Part shown: positions 33,954-43,729 of the stretch, in pieces | Numbering within the stretch: the stretch's first letter is position 1 | Layout: each line of letters begins with the position of its first letter | NCBI RefSeq assembly: GCF_004137355.1 | Contig: NZ_SDVB01000253.1 | Span: forward strand, 62,001-126,000 | Direction of reading: 5' to 3' | Source: Ciceribacter ferrooxidans | GTDB lineage: Bacteria > Pseudomonadota > Alphaproteobacteria > Rhizobiales > Rhizobiaceae | DNA length: 64,000 bases | The notes under the pieces: model-generated | Database searches by the model: none | Seen by the model: only the letters and a program-made list of their open reading frames with translations | What the model was told of the DNA's origin: nothing | Made by a program: the position numbers and the translations under genes

Positions 33954-34778
33954 CTAGTTGGATGAAGAAAGCCCGAGGACATCGAGCATGGAATAAAGGC
34001 CGGGCTTCTTGTCCCGCGCCCAGAGTGCAGCCCGGAGCGCACCGCGCGCAAAGAGCGAACGATCGCCGGCGCTGTGAGAAAGAGTAATCGTTTCGCCTTC
34101 ACCGGCGAAGAGCACGGAGTGCTCGCCGATCACCGAGCCGCCGCGCAGCGTGGCAAAGCCGATGCTGCCCTCCTCGCGTGGTCCTGTATGTCCGTCGCGC
34201 ACGCGGACGGAATGGTCGGCAAGATCGATGCCGCGCCCTTCGGCGGCGGCTTGCCCGAGGAGCAATGCGGTCCCTGAGGGCGCGTCCACCTTGCGCTTGT
34301 GGTGCATTTCCAGCACCTCGATGTCCCAGCCCGCGGCATCGAGCGCCTGTGCCGCACGTTTAACGAGGACGGAAAGCAGGTTGACTCCGAGGCTCATATT
34401 GCCGGACTTGACGATGCGCGCATGGCGTGCCGCCGCGGCGATTTTCGCATCGTCGTCCGCCGTGCAGCCGGTCGTGCCGACGACATGGACGATCCGCGCC
34501 TGCGCGGCAAGGCCGGCATATTCGACGCTGGCCGCAGGCGATGTGAAATCAATGACCCCATCGGCGTGAACGAAGGCTGCGAGCGGGTCGTCGGTCACCG
34601 GAACGCCGATGGAGCCGAGCCCGGCCAGCTCTCCCGCATCCCTGCCGATCAACGGCGAGCCGGATCGTTCGACCGCGGCGTGAACCACAGCACCTTCCGT
34701 CGCCTGGATGAGGCGCAGCACTGTCTGGCCCATGCGGCCACCGGCTCCGACGACGACAAGTTTCATGGCATCACTCAT
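33954..34778 (-). CDS. dapB: 4-hydroxy-tetrahydrodipicolinate reductase
   Basis: A 274-residue NAD(P)H-dependent reductase of lysine and diaminopimelate synthesis. The dinucleotide fold has [15 protein letters not shown] near 9, and the catalytic region is [21 protein letters not shown] near 160, containing the His-His and Lys residues. ATG 34778 was kept as start; ATG 34766 is possible because neither has a strong ribosome binding site. It starts 13 bases after the ABC exporter gene, placing it in a unit with that gene and gpmA. Confidence 0.96.
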   Translation of the reverse strand: MSDAMKLVVVGAGGRMGQTVLRLIQATEGAVVHAAVERSGSPLIGRDAGELAGLGSIGVPVTDDPLAAFVHADGVIDFTSPAASVEYAGLAAQARIVHVVGTTGCTADDDAKIAAAARHARIVKSGNMSLGVNLLSVLVKRAAQALDAAGWDIEVLEMHHKRKVDAPSGTALLLGQAAAEGRGIDLADHSVRVRDGHTGPREEGSIGFATLRGGSVIGEHSVLFAGEGETITLSHSAGDRSLFARGALRAALWARDKKPGLYSMLDVLGLSSSN

Positions 34779-34791
34779 GGGCGGTCCAACC

Positions 34792-36585
34792 TCAGAAAAA
34801 TTCGTTATTTCCGCTGCCCGGCTGCAGCTGGTTCAGTCGAGCGTAGAGGCCGTTGGGACGCTGTGCAAGTGACTGATGGGTGCCTTCCTCGGCGATTGTC
34901 CCGCTCTGCATCACGATGATCTTGTCCGCCTTGATGATCGTCGACAGCCGATGGGCAATGACGATCACGGTGCGTCCAGTCATTGCCTCGTCCAGCGCCT
35001 TCTGAACGGCGGCTTCCGACTCGGTGTCGAGTGCTGATGTTGCCTCGTCGAGCAGCAGGATCGGTGCGTTGCGAACCAGCGCGCGGGCGATCGACAGCCG
35101 CTGCCGCTGGCCACCGGAGAGCGTCACGCCGTTTTCGCCGACAGGGGTGTCATAGCCCATCGGCTGAGCGAGGATGAAATCGTGCGCATAGGCGAGGCGG
35201 GCCGCTTCCTCGATCTCGGCATTGGTCGCATCAGGACGGCCGTAGCGGATGTTGTCGCGGATCGTCCCTTCAAAGAGATAGGGCTGTTGCGAAACGTAGG
35301 CGATGTGCCTGCGCAACGATGCCTTTGTGACCGAGGCGATGTTCTGGCCGTCGATCAGGATCTCTCCCTCCGCCGGATCGTAGAACCGCGGGACGAGCGT
35401 GATCACCGTCGACTTGCCGGCGCCGGAGGGGCCGACAAGCGCCGTGGTCTTGCCCCCTTCCGCGACAAAGTCGATGCCCTTCAGCACCGGCTCGTTGCTG
35501 CCGTAGGCGAACTTGACGCCACGAAATTCGATGCGAGCCTCGCCGACCTGGAGCTCGGTTGCTCCACGCCTGTCGCGCTGCGGGCTCTCCATGTCGAGGA
35601 TTTCGTAGATCATCCGCGCGTTGACGACGGCGCGTTCCATCTGCACCTGCAGCTTGGCGAGCCGCTTCGCCGGTTCGTAGGCCATCAGCAGTGCCGCGAT
35701 GAAGGAGAAGAAGGCGCCCGGCAGCACGCCACCATAGATCGACCGGAACGCCGCGTAGGCGATCACGCTGGAGATGGCGACGCCCGCGAAGGTCTCCGTG
35801 AGCGGTGAGGTGCGTTCGCTGAGCCGGGCGATGCGGTTCGCGCGGCGTTCGGCCGCGGCGATCGTGCTCTGGACCTTGCGGTCCAGCTCGTCTTCCATCG
35901 TGAAGGCCTTGACGATCGCGATACCCTGGATCGTCTCCTGCATGGCACCCAGCACGTGGCTGTTGAAGATGATCGACTCGCGTGTTGCCGCACGCAGGCG
36001 CTTCGATAGATAACGCAGGGCATAGAGCAGGGGTGGCGCGACAATGAAGACGATCAGCGTCAGCAGCCAGTCCTTTGCGAACATGACGCCGATGAGTGCA
36101 ATCAGCGTCAGCAGATCGCGCGCGGTAGACGTGACGGTGAGATTGAGAACATCACGGATGCCATTGATGTTCTGACTGATCTGCGCGGCCAGGTGGGCCG
36201 AGCGGGACTCGCTGAAGAAGCCCAGCGAAAGGGTCATCAGATGCGAGAAGAGCCGGCGCTGATAGCGCGCGACGATGTTGTTGCCGATCTTCGACAGGGT
36301 GACCGCCTGTCCGTAGCTTGCAAGGCCGCGCAGCATGAAGGCGCCGAGAATGGCACCACAGATGAGCCAGACGATGTCCGCTCTCTGGTTGGCGAACGCC
36401 TCGTTTACCACCGTTTCCATGATCCATGCGGTGAAGGCGGTCGTCAGCGCCACTACGGCAAGGCAGAGGACGGCGAAGATGTAGCCATTGACGTGATCGC
36501 GACCGTTCTCGGCGATGATCCGCTTCAGAACGGTTGTGATGCTGCTCGAGCTGACGGGTGTCTTGTGTGTCCTGCTGGCTTCCAA
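34792..36585 (-). CDS. MsbA-like ABC exporter (half transporter)
   Basis: A 597-residue fused membrane/ATPase half transporter that acts as a homodimer. About six membrane helices (residues 30-310) precede the ATPase domain with Walker [10 protein letters not shown] near 380, signature [15 protein letters not shown] and Walker [13 protein letters not shown]. It resembles the lipid A flippase MsbA and related lipid/multidrug exporters; the substrate is not settled by sequence. The reading starts with TTG at 36585, preceded by GGGGAA at a long spacing; no ATG lies before the first helix in frame with family-length support. Downstream dapB and gpmA follow closely. Confidence 0.88.
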   Translation of the reverse strand: MEASRTHKTPVSSSSITTVLKRIIAENGRDHVNGYIFAVLCLAVVALTTAFTAWIMETVVNEAFANQRADIVWLICGAILGAFMLRGLASYGQAVTLSKIGNNIVARYQRRLFSHLMTLSLGFFSESRSAHLAAQISQNINGIRDVLNLTVTSTARDLLTLIALIGVMFAKDWLLTLIVFIVAPPLLYALRYLSKRLRAATRESIIFNSHVLGAMQETIQGIAIVKAFTMEDELDRKVQSTIAAAERRANRIARLSERTSPLTETFAGVAISSVIAYAAFRSIYGGVLPGAFFSFIAALLMAYEPAKRLAKLQVQMERAVVNARMIYEILDMESPQRDRRGATELQVGEARIEFRGVKFAYGSNEPVLKGIDFVAEGGKTTALVGPSGAGKSTVITLVPRFYDPAEGEILIDGQNIASVTKASLRRHIAYVSQQPYLFEGTIRDNIRYGRPDATNAEIEEAARLAYAHDFILAQPMGYDTPVGENGVTLSGGQRQRLSIARALVRNAPILLLDEATSALDTESEAAVQKALDEAMTGRTVIVIAHRLSTIIKADKIIVMQSGTIAEEGTHQSLAQRPNGLYARLNQLQPGSGNNEFF

Positions 36586-36672
36586 ATAAAGGCATTCCCC
36601 GTGGAACTGGGCGTCCGGACCCGCGGACGCGATGGCCTAGGGCTCTATAACCAGTCGCAACCCCCTTGGCCA

Positions 36673-36698
36673 CAAAAAAGCGGACGCCCCGCTCTCAT
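36673..36698 (-). terminator. Intrinsic terminator of glk
   Basis: Minus strand AGCGG-GGCGT-CCGCT followed by TTTTTTG, eight bases past the glk stop codon. Confidence 0.8.
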
Positions 36699-36700
36699 CG

Positions 36701-37723
36701 TCAGCGGCGCCAGCGCCTTCCATCGGTTGCGAGACCGAAATTGGCAGGTGTACGTGCGAAATTCGCGAGACCTGACAGCGCGGCGAGCGGATGGGTGACC
36801 ACGAAGGTCGGGATGGTGTGCATCAGCCCGGTATGCGGTGCCTTGTCTTCGAAGGCGGCGCGGAATTCCGGACGCTTCAGCGCAGGCAGTATTTTCTGGG
36901 GAATGCCGCCGGCGAGGAACACGCCGCCCCGGGCCATGAAGACGAGGGCGAGATCCCCGGCAAGCCGCCCGAGATAAGTGACGAAGAGCGAGAGAGTCTC
37001 GGCAGCTTGTTTGTCATTGCCGGAAAGTCCGTGTGTCGAAACGTCGGCCGGGTCGCTCCACTGCGGTTCGACACCGTCGGCCGCACAAATCGCATCGTAG
37101 ATGTTGACGACACCACGACCGCAGAGGAGCTGTTCGCCGGAGATGCGCCCGTCGATCCGCGCGAGGTGCGGGAATATCTCGAAATCGCGGTCGCTGCGCG
37201 GTCCCATGTCGACGTGTCCACCTTCGCCGGGTATCGGAAACCAGGTGTGCTGCGCATGCAGCAGCCCGGCGACGCCGAGACCGGTGCCGGGACCCAGCAC
37301 GACGCGCGAGGCGATCGGACTCTCGGAGAGTGGACCGATCGGTTCGCGGTTCTCGTCCGAAAGCGAAGCGACAGCGAGGGCCTGCGCCTCGAAGTCGTTG
37401 ACGATCAGAACGTCCTCGAACCCCATCTCTTCAATCATTGCCTTCGGACGCACGACCCAGTCGCAATTGGTCAGCGGAATTTCGTCGGCATTGATCGGAC
37501 CCGCGATCGCAAGGATCGCCGAACGCGGCTGGATCGACGTCTTGTCGAGTACGCCCTGCTGGATCGCGTCCTCGATCGTCGAGAAGGCGGCTGTGTGGAC
37601 GATCGGAAACTGCCGGGGCTCGGCATAGGTGTCGATAAGGATCGAAAAGCGTGCGTTCGTCCCTCCGATGTCACCGATCAGGATGGGAAAGGTAAGCTGC
37701 TCGTTCTCTGTGATCTTGGGCAT
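36701..37723 (-). CDS. glk: Glucokinase
   Basis: A 340-residue bacterial glucokinase phosphorylating glucose with ATP. The phosphate-binding motif [13 protein letters not shown] is at about 17-29, the catalytic Asp in [22 protein letters not shown] near 145 and the [10 protein letters not shown] sugar-binding segment follow. ATG 37723 has AGGAG seven bases upstream, better than the TTG seven codons further out. The gene lies 34 bases downstream of mgsA on the same strand and ends at a terminator, so it closes an mgsA-glk unit. Confidence 0.95.
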   Translation of the reverse strand: MPKITENEQLTFPILIGDIGGTNARFSILIDTYAEPRQFPIVHTAAFSTIEDAIQQGVLDKTSIQPRSAILAIAGPINADEIPLTNCDWVVRPKAMIEEMGFEDVLIVNDFEAQALAVASLSDENREPIGPLSESPIASRVVLGPGTGLGVAGLLHAQHTWFPIPGEGGHVDMGPRSDRDFEIFPHLARIDGRISGEQLLCGRGVVNIYDAICAADGVEPQWSDPADVSTHGLSGNDKQAAETLSLFVTYLGRLAGDLALVFMARGGVFLAGGIPQKILPALKRPEFRAAFEDKAPHTGLMHTIPTFVVTHPLAALSGLANFARTPANFGLATDGRRWRR

Positions 37724-37757
37724 GGGCCGGCTCCTGCGATCCAAATCGGGCGCTGCG

Positions 37758-38138
37758 TCAGTTCTTCTTTGCAGTCATCAATATCTCGGCGGTCGCGAGA
37801 TTCAACGCCATGGGGATGTCGTAAACGATGGCAAGCCGCATCAGCGCTTTCACGTCCACGTCATGGGGCATGGCGGTCAAGGGGTCGACGAAGAAGATAA
37901 GCATCTGCACCTCGCCCGTGGCGATCATCGCCCCGATCTGCTGATCGCCGCCGAGGGGGCCGCTCTTCATGCGCACGACATCCAGACCCGGGCACGCTTC
38001 CGCCACCCTTCCGCCCGTGGTGCCCGTGGCAATGATGCGGAACCGAGCAAGGACTTCCGCATGGCGGCCGGCGAACTCTGCGAGTTCATCCTTCTTCTGG
38101 TCGTGGGCGATCAGGGCGATGCAGTGGCGCTCGGGCAT
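37758..38138 (-). CDS. mgsA: Methylglyoxal synthase
   Basis: A 126-residue enzyme that converts dihydroxyacetone phosphate to methylglyoxal and phosphate, a bypass used when phosphate is scarce. Family motifs are [13 protein letters not shown] near 7-19 (catalytic His), [13 protein letters not shown] (phosphate pocket), [15 protein letters not shown] and the catalytic Asp in [19 protein letters not shown]. Length is slightly below that of E. coli MgsA. In E. coli the enzyme is inhibited by phosphate; the same is expected here. Confidence 0.95.
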   Translation of the reverse strand: MPERHCIALIAHDQKKDELAEFAGRHAEVLARFRIIATGTTGGRVAEACPGLDVVRMKSGPLGGDQQIGAMIATGEVQMLIFFVDPLTAMPHDVDVKALMRLAIVYDIPMALNLATAEILMTAKKN

Positions 38139-38237
38139 TGGATGGATCCGGTCGGGATTTAAATCGATTTGAAAGCCTTCTACAGCACGACTGTTGCCTT
38201 GAAAAGATAGCCCACCCGAAAGGCTGCGAGCATGCCG

Positions 38238-39299
38238 TCAGCGGTCGAGAGGGCGAGGCAACGGAATCGGGATTTCCTCCGGAGTCACGTCGATCGGCTG
38301 GCCGGCCATCGCGGTCGGCGGCGCAGCGGTAGATGGGGCATAGGCGGCGACCGGAGTGGCACCACCGCCCAATGTCACCTCGCTTTCACTTGCCACCGAA
38401 GGCGCTTTGAGCACCGCCAGGCAGGATTTCGGCAGGTCGGAGACGCCGATCTCCCGCGGTTTCGGCGCGGGCTTCTTGGGATCCGTCTTTGGTTTTGCCC
38501 AGGGCTCGGCGGTAAACCACCAGGCAAGGGACTTGTCGCAGCCGTCTCCGGGCGGAGGGGCGGCCTGGGACTTGCATCCGCCAGCCCCGACCGGACACTT
38601 GATGCGCACATGAAAATGCGCGTCGTGACCGTAGATCGGCCGCACCTTGCCGAGCAGCGAGCGATCGCCGGTCCAGGTATCGCAAAGCTTCTTCTTGATC
38701 GCCGGATTGACGAAGACGCGTTCTACCTGCGGGTAGCTCGCCGCCAGCATGATGAGGCGCGCATGGGATGGCGTCCATAGCCGGGCGTCGACGGTGAGGA
38801 ACTTGTCCTTGCGCAGCATGGAGGTAAACGGGAGGTCTTCACGCTCCTGCGCGCTGAGCTGCCGGTCGGGCATCGGGGTGAGCCAGATGTCCGCATCGAG
38901 CCCGATCTGGTGCGAAGCATGGCCGTTCATCATGGGGCCGCCGCGCGGCTGCGAGACGTCCCCGACGAGCAGACCCGGCCAGCCGACCTTGGGAGCATCG
39001 TGGGCGAGCTGTTCGAGCAACGAGATCATCTGCGGGTGTCCCCAGCGACGGTTTCGCGAGAGCCGCATGGCCTGCCATGTTGGGCCGTCGGTCGGCAGCG
39101 CAACAGCCCCGGAAATGCATCCCTTCGAGTAAAATCCGTAGGGCGCCGGTGCTGCCCGGCTCGGAAGCTCGATGCCGCCGAATATCTGCTTGGCCGGCAC
39201 CTGCTCGGTTGCCTTCCCGCTTTCCGCGAGCATTAGAAACGGTGCGGCTATGGCAATCGCTGCTAACCGAATCAGCCTCGTTTTCGTCCGCAATCTCAT
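38238..39299 (-). CDS. mepA: Penicillin-insensitive murein endopeptidase
   Basis: A 353-residue periplasmic LAS-family metallopeptidase that cuts D-Ala-mDAP cross-links in peptidoglycan. Residues 1-30 form a signal peptide. The zinc site is given by GHASHQIGLDADIWL (near 126) and YGHDAHFHVRI (near 235). Cysteines at SKGCISG, KKLCDTW, KCPVGAGGC and DGCDKS suggest disulfides. A Pro-rich tail of about 100 residues follows the catalytic domain. Its first base pair region overlaps no other gene; yejA is divergent about 190 bases away. Confidence 0.92.
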   Translation of the reverse strand: MRLRTKTRLIRLAAIAIAAPFLMLAESGKATEQVPAKQIFGGIELPSRAAPAPYGFYSKGCISGAVALPTDGPTWQAMRLSRNRRWGHPQMISLLEQLAHDAPKVGWPGLLVGDVSQPRGGPMMNGHASHQIGLDADIWLTPMPDRQLSAQEREDLPFTSMLRKDKFLTVDARLWTPSHARLIMLAASYPQVERVFVNPAIKKKLCDTWTGDRSLLGKVRPIYGHDAHFHVRIKCPVGAGGCKSQAAPPPGDGCDKSLAWWFTAEPWAKPKTDPKKPAPKPREIGVSDLPKSCLAVLKAPSVASESEVTLGGGATPVAAYAPSTAAPPTAMAGQPIDVTPEEIPIPLPRPLDR

Positions 39300-39487
39300 G
39301 TCCTCGTTCCGCCGAAAGGCTGTCTTCGCCGCCGCAGGTGATTTGCTTTCAAGTGTAGCGTGGATTTGGAGTTTGGTGAATCCGTGGCCGCGCGTACCCT
39401 CATTCGCCGCATTCGTCCAAGGCCTGTTTTTTGCCGCTGTTTTGCTTATGGTGGCTGAAACTCTAGAGAATTAAGGGGTGATTTGGC

Positions 39488-41320
39488 ATGCGGTTGGCTC
39501 TTGTACGATTTGGTGTCGCAGCGCTGTTGCTTTCGATCACGGCGCCGCTTCAACTCTCGGCCAGCGAACCTCAATTGCGCCACGCAACTGCAATTCTCGG
39601 CGAACCAGAATTGCCGCCGGATTTCAAACATCTGCCCTATGTGAACGTCGACGCGCCGAAGGGCGGCGAGCTGCGCCTCTCGGATGAAGGCACCTTCGAC
39701 AGCTTCAATCCCCTGATCGACAAGGGCAATGCCGCGGCCGGTATCGCCTCCATCTTCGACACGCTGATGCAGCAATCGGAAGACGAGGTATCTGTCACGT
39801 ACGGCCTGTTGGCGGAAGCTCTTTCCTATCCGGAAGACCTGTCTTCGGTCACCTACAGGCTACGGCCGGAAGCGAAATGGGCCGATGGCCAGCCGGTGTT
39901 GCCGGAGGATGTCATTTTCAGCTTTGATAGCGCGAAGAGGCATAGCACGCTGTACGCCAGCTATTACCGGCACGTGATCAGCGTCGAGAAGACCGGGGCG
40001 CGCGAGGTCACCTTCCGCTTTGACGAAAAGAACAACCGCGAACTGCCGTCCATCGTCGGCGACTTTCCAATCCTGCCGAAACACTGGTGGGAGGGCAAGG
40101 ACGCGCAGGGCCAGCAGCGCGACATCTCGCGCACTACGCTTGAGCCGCTCATGGGCTCTGGACCCTACAAGATCGCCGCCTTTCAAGCTGGATCGACGAT
40201 CCGTTATGAGCTGCGCGATGACTACTGGGGCAAGAATCTGCCTATCAATATCGGGCAGAACAACTTCAAGGTGATCACCTATACCTACTTTTCCGATCCC
40301 GACGTCGAATTCGAAGCTTTCCGCGCCGGTACGCTGGACTATTATCAGGAGCAGAGTTCCAGCCGTTGGGCCACTCGTTATGATTTTGCCGCGGTCAAGG
40401 ATGGCCTCGTGATTCGTGAGGCATTGCCCAATCCGTTCCGGGCCACCGGCGTCATGCAGGCTATGGTACCAAACATGCGCCGGGACATCTTCAAGGATGC
40501 TCGTGTGCGCGAGGCCCTGAACTACGCCTTTGACTTCGAAGATCTGAACAAGAACCTTGCCTATGGCGGATTGAAGCGTGTCGACAGTTATTTCTGGGGC
40601 ACAGAACTTGCTTCCTCCGATCTGCCGCAAGGCCGCGAGCTGGAAATCCTCGAGGGACTGAGGGAGCAGGTGCCGCCACAGGTATTCACCACGCCCTACA
40701 CCAACCCGGTCGGCGGCGATCCACAGAAGGTCCGGGACAATCTTCGCAAAGCCATAGTCTTGTTGAAAGAAGCCGGATGGGAGCTCAAGGGCAACCGCAT
40801 GGTCAATCACAACAGCGAGCCGATGAGCTTTGAAATCCTACTGAACAGCCCATCGTTGGAGCGGTCGGTGCTGCCCTACGTTGCGAGCCTCAAGAAGATT
40901 GGCATCGATGCTCGGGTGCGTACCGTTGACTCCTCGCAGTATACCAACCGAATCCGGAGTTTCGACTATGATATGATCTGGGCCGTTTGGGCTCAGACGA
41001 TGAATCCCGGCAATGAACAGGCCAACTATTGGGGCTCGCAGTCGGTGGAAGCCGTCGGCTCGCGCAACTATGCCGGCATTTCCGACCCTGCAGTCGATCG
41101 GCTGATCGGCATGATCAATGCGGCTCCCAACCGTGCAGAGCAGGTGGCGGCGGTCAAGGCGCTGGACCGCGTTCTCCTGGCTAATCACTTCGTCGTTCCG
41201 CTATTCTATTCCGGTGAGATTAAGATCGCATATTGGAACAAGCTTACGCATCCGCCTCGGCTCCCAACCTATGGCATCGGCTTTCCGCAGATTTGGTGGG
41301 CCAAAGGTGCGACGCAATGA
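39488..41320 (+). CDS. yejA: Oligopeptide ABC transporter substrate-binding protein YejA
   Basis: A 610-residue periplasmic family-5 solute-binding protein with a signal peptide at 1-25 (cleavage near LSASEP). Typical stretches are DEGTFDSFNPLIDKGNAAAG, YRLRPEAKWADGQPVLPEDVIFSF and RVREALNYAFDFEDLNKNL. With yejBEF downstream it forms the Yej peptide importer. In Sinorhizobium this importer is linked to uptake or tolerance of host NCR antimicrobial peptides, and in E. coli to microcin C uptake. AAGGGG lies before ATG 39488. A gap of 161 bases with a hairpin separates it from yejB. Confidence 0.93.
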   Translation: MRLALVRFGVAALLLSITAPLQLSASEPQLRHATAILGEPELPPDFKHLPYVNVDAPKGGELRLSDEGTFDSFNPLIDKGNAAAGIASIFDTLMQQSEDEVSVTYGLLAEALSYPEDLSSVTYRLRPEAKWADGQPVLPEDVIFSFDSAKRHSTLYASYYRHVISVEKTGAREVTFRFDEKNNRELPSIVGDFPILPKHWWEGKDAQGQQRDISRTTLEPLMGSGPYKIAAFQAGSTIRYELRDDYWGKNLPINIGQNNFKVITYTYFSDPDVEFEAFRAGTLDYYQEQSSSRWATRYDFAAVKDGLVIREALPNPFRATGVMQAMVPNMRRDIFKDARVREALNYAFDFEDLNKNLAYGGLKRVDSYFWGTELASSDLPQGRELEILEGLREQVPPQVFTTPYTNPVGGDPQKVRDNLRKAIVLLKEAGWELKGNRMVNHNSEPMSFEILLNSPSLERSVLPYVASLKKIGIDARVRTVDSSQYTNRIRSFDYDMIWAVWAQTMNPGNEQANYWGSQSVEAVGSRNYAGISDPAVDRLIGMINAAPNRAEQVAAVKALDRVLLANHFVVPLFYSGEIKIAYWNKLTHPPRLPTYGIGFPQIWWAKGATQ

Positions 41321-41448
41321 AGAGCAGGGGTTTGCGTCGTTCCCCTGACGGGCTAGGAATGGGTAATGCGAATCGCCGCTCGCCGAGCGAGGCCGCGGCT
41401 GGAAAGGACTAACCAGTTGATCGCAGGGCATGAGACGGACATTGGCGT

Positions 41449-41467
41449 GACAAGCATCCGGCTTGTC
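41449..41467 (+). repeat. Hairpin between yejA and yejB
   Basis: GACAAGC-ATCCG-GCTTGTC, a perfect seven-base stem, 14 bases before the yejB start. No T-run follows. It may affect processing or yejB translation, giving excess binding protein over permease. Confidence 0.55.
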
Positions 41468-41481
41468 GGAGCAATGATACG

Positions 41482-42579
41482 ATGAGCGGCTATATCCTGC
41501 GGCGCCTGCTTCTGATGATCCCGACTATTGTCGGCATCATGGGTATTTCCTTTCTGGTGATTCAGTTCGCGCCAGGTGGACCGGTCGAGCAGGTGATCGC
41601 GCAGTTGACCGGTCAGGGCGACAGCGCCGACCAGCGCCTGACCGGTGGTGGCGATCTCGTCGCCCAGCAGCAGTTCGGGGCCGACGAAACGAGCTCGAAA
41701 TACCGCGGGGCCCAGGGTCTCGATCCCGAACTCATCGCCAAGCTCGAGAAACAGTTCGGCTTCGACAAACCTCCGCTCACGCGCTTCGTCGAGATGATGT
41801 GGAACTACATCCGCTTCGATTTCGGCGAGAGTTTCTTCCGCAACACCTCCGTTGTCGATCTGATCATAGAGAAGATGCCGGTATCGGTTTCCCTCGGCGT
41901 ATGGATCCTGCTGATTTCCTACGCGATCTCGATCCCGCTCGGCATCAAGAAAGCCGTGCAAGATGGTACGCCCTTCGACGTCTGGACCTCCGGCGTCATT
42001 GTCATCGGATATGCAGTTCCGAGCTTTCTCTTCGGTATCCTGCTGATCGTGCTTTTTGCCGGCGGTTCCTTCTTCGACTGGTTTCCGTTGCGCGGGCTCG
42101 TGTCGGATAATTTTGCCGAGCTCTCCTGGTGGGAGAAGATCATCGACTATTTCTGGCACCTGACGCTGCCGTTGATTGCGCTTTCGCTTTCGGCCTTTGC
42201 CACGACGACCCTGCTTACCAAGAACTCGTTCATCGACGAGATCAAGAAACAGTATGTCATCACGGCGCGCGCCAAGGGTCTTTCCGAGCGCCAGGTGCTC
42301 TACGGCCACGTCTTCCGCAACGCCATGCTGATCGTCATCGCAGGTATTCCGGGCGCCTTCATCTCGGCCTTTTTCACTGGCTCCCTGCTGATCGAAAACA
42401 TCTTCTCGCTCGATGGCCTCGGACGCCTGGGCTATCTGTCGGTGGTCAATCGTGACTATCCGATCGTCTTTGCGACGCTCTACATCTTCTCGCTGATGGG
42501 CCTCTTCGTCGGCCTCGTTTCGGATCTGATCTATACCTGGATCGATCCGCGCATCGACTTCGAACGGAGGGATGTCTGA
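41482..42579 (+). CDS. yejB: Peptide ABC transporter permease YejB
   Basis: A 365-residue inner-membrane permease of the DppB/OppB family. The start [33 protein letters not shown] is the usual first helix. An extra periplasmic stretch (about 40-105) is characteristic of YejB. The core ends with the EAA loop [25 protein letters not shown] and [18 protein letters not shown]. It is followed one base later by yejE. Confidence 0.95.
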   Translation: MSGYILRRLLLMIPTIVGIMGISFLVIQFAPGGPVEQVIAQLTGQGDSADQRLTGGGDLVAQQQFGADETSSKYRGAQGLDPELIAKLEKQFGFDKPPLTRFVEMMWNYIRFDFGESFFRNTSVVDLIIEKMPVSVSLGVWILLISYAISIPLGIKKAVQDGTPFDVWTSGVIVIGYAVPSFLFGILLIVLFAGGSFFDWFPLRGLVSDNFAELSWWEKIIDYFWHLTLPLIALSLSAFATTTLLTKNSFIDEIKKQYVITARAKGLSERQVLYGHVFRNAMLIVIAGIPGAFISAFFTGSLLIENIFSLDGLGRLGYLSVVNRDYPIVFATLYIFSLMGLFVGLVSDLIYTWIDPRIDFERRDV

Positions 42580-42580
42580 G

Positions 42581-43729
42581 ATGTCCGTTTCCGAACCGAT
42601 CGCCGCCAGCGGGGCTGAGGCGCCGGGCAGGAAGCCCTGGCTGTCTCCGACCAATCGTCGGCGCCTCGAAAACTTCAAGGCCAACCGGCGGGGTTTCTGG
42701 TCTTTCTGGATCTTCATGATCCTTTTCGTGCTCAGCCTCTTTGCGGAGTTGATCGCCAATGATCGGCCGCTCGTTGCCTCTTACAAGGGCGAACTCCTGT
42801 TTCCGGTCCTCGTCGACTACCCGGAAGAGAAGTTCGGCGGCTTCCTCGCTGTCACCGATTACCGTTCACCCTTCATCGCCGATGAGATCAATGCCAACGG
42901 CTGGATGGTCTGGCCGCCGATCCGCTATTCCTATCGCACGGTCAACTCGGAGATCCCCCATTCAGCGCCGACGCCGCCCTTCTGGCTGATGAGCAAAGAA
43001 GAGCGCTGCAAGGGCTATCCACTCGGGGCGGAGGATCCGGGCTGCGTGCTCGGGAACCTCAACTGGCTCGGCACCGATGATCAGGCCCGGGATGTTACCG
43101 CCCGCATGATCTATGGCTTCCGTATCTCGGTGCTGTTCGGCCTCGCGCTCACCCTCTGTTCGGCTGTCATCGGCGTCACCGCCGGCGCGGTACAGGGTTA
43201 TTTCGGCGGCTGGACAGACCTCCTGATGCAGCGCTTTATTGAAATCTGGTCGTCGATGCCGGTGCTCTACATCTTGCTCATCATCGCGGCGATCCTGCCT
43301 CCGGGCTTTTTCGTCCTGCTCGGCATCATGCTGCTCTTCTCCTGGGTGAGCTTCGTCGGGATCGTCCGCGCCGAGTTCCTGCGGGCCCGCAACTTCGAAT
43401 ATGTGAACGCTGCCCGCGCTCTCGGAGTGGGCAACTGGACGATCATGTTCCGCCACCTCCTTCCCAATGCGATGGTAGCCACGCTGACTTTCCTCCCGTT
43501 CATTCTGTCGGGTTCCATCACCACCCTCACCTCGCTCGATTTCCTGGGCTTCGGCATGCCGCCGGGCTCTCCTTCGCTTGGTGAGCTCATTGCACAGGGC
43601 AAGCGCAACCTGCAGGCGCCGTGGCTCGGTCTCACCGCCTTCTTCACCATGTCGATCATGCTGTCGTTGCTGATCTTCGTGGGTGAGGCCGTGCGTGATG
43701 CCTTCGATCCGAGAAAGACCTTCAAATGA
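42581..43729 (+). CDS. yejE: Peptide ABC transporter permease YejE
   Basis: A 382-residue permease partner of YejB in the DppC/OppC family. One N-terminal helix (about 45-65) is followed by a periplasmic domain of roughly 120 residues (KGELLFPVLVDYPEEKFGG...), then the core helices and the loop FEYVNAARALGVGNWTIMFRHLLPNA. ATG 42581 was chosen because GGAGG at 42566-42570 is well spaced from it; ATG 42572 would be too close. It overlaps yejF by four bases (ATGA). Confidence 0.94.
   Translation: MSVSEPIAASGAEAPGRKPWLSPTNRRRLENFKANRRGFWSFWIFMILFVLSLFAELIANDRPLVASYKGELLFPVLVDYPEEKFGGFLAVTDYRSPFIADEINANGWMVWPPIRYSYRTVNSEIPHSAPTPPFWLMSKEERCKGYPLGAEDPGCVLGNLNWLGTDDQARDVTARMIYGFRISVLFGLALTLCSAVIGVTAGAVQGYFGGWTDLLMQRFIEIWSSMPVLYILLIIAAILPPGFFVLLGIMLLFSWVSFVGIVRAEFLRARNFEYVNAARALGVGNWTIMFRHLLPNAMVATLTFLPFILSGSITTLTSLDFLGFGMPPGSPSLGELIAQGKRNLQAPWLGLTAFFTMSIMLSLLIFVGEAVRDAFDPRKTFK

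Noticed and set aside
36791-37900. A 369-codon plus-strand frame over glk
   Set aside because: Antisense to glk, whose motifs are all intact; composition is that of a shadow frame.
39298-39474. Possible 58-residue membrane peptide just before yejA
   Set aside because: It ends with a hydrophobic stretch, but there is no ribosome binding site and the start overlaps the mepA start antisense.
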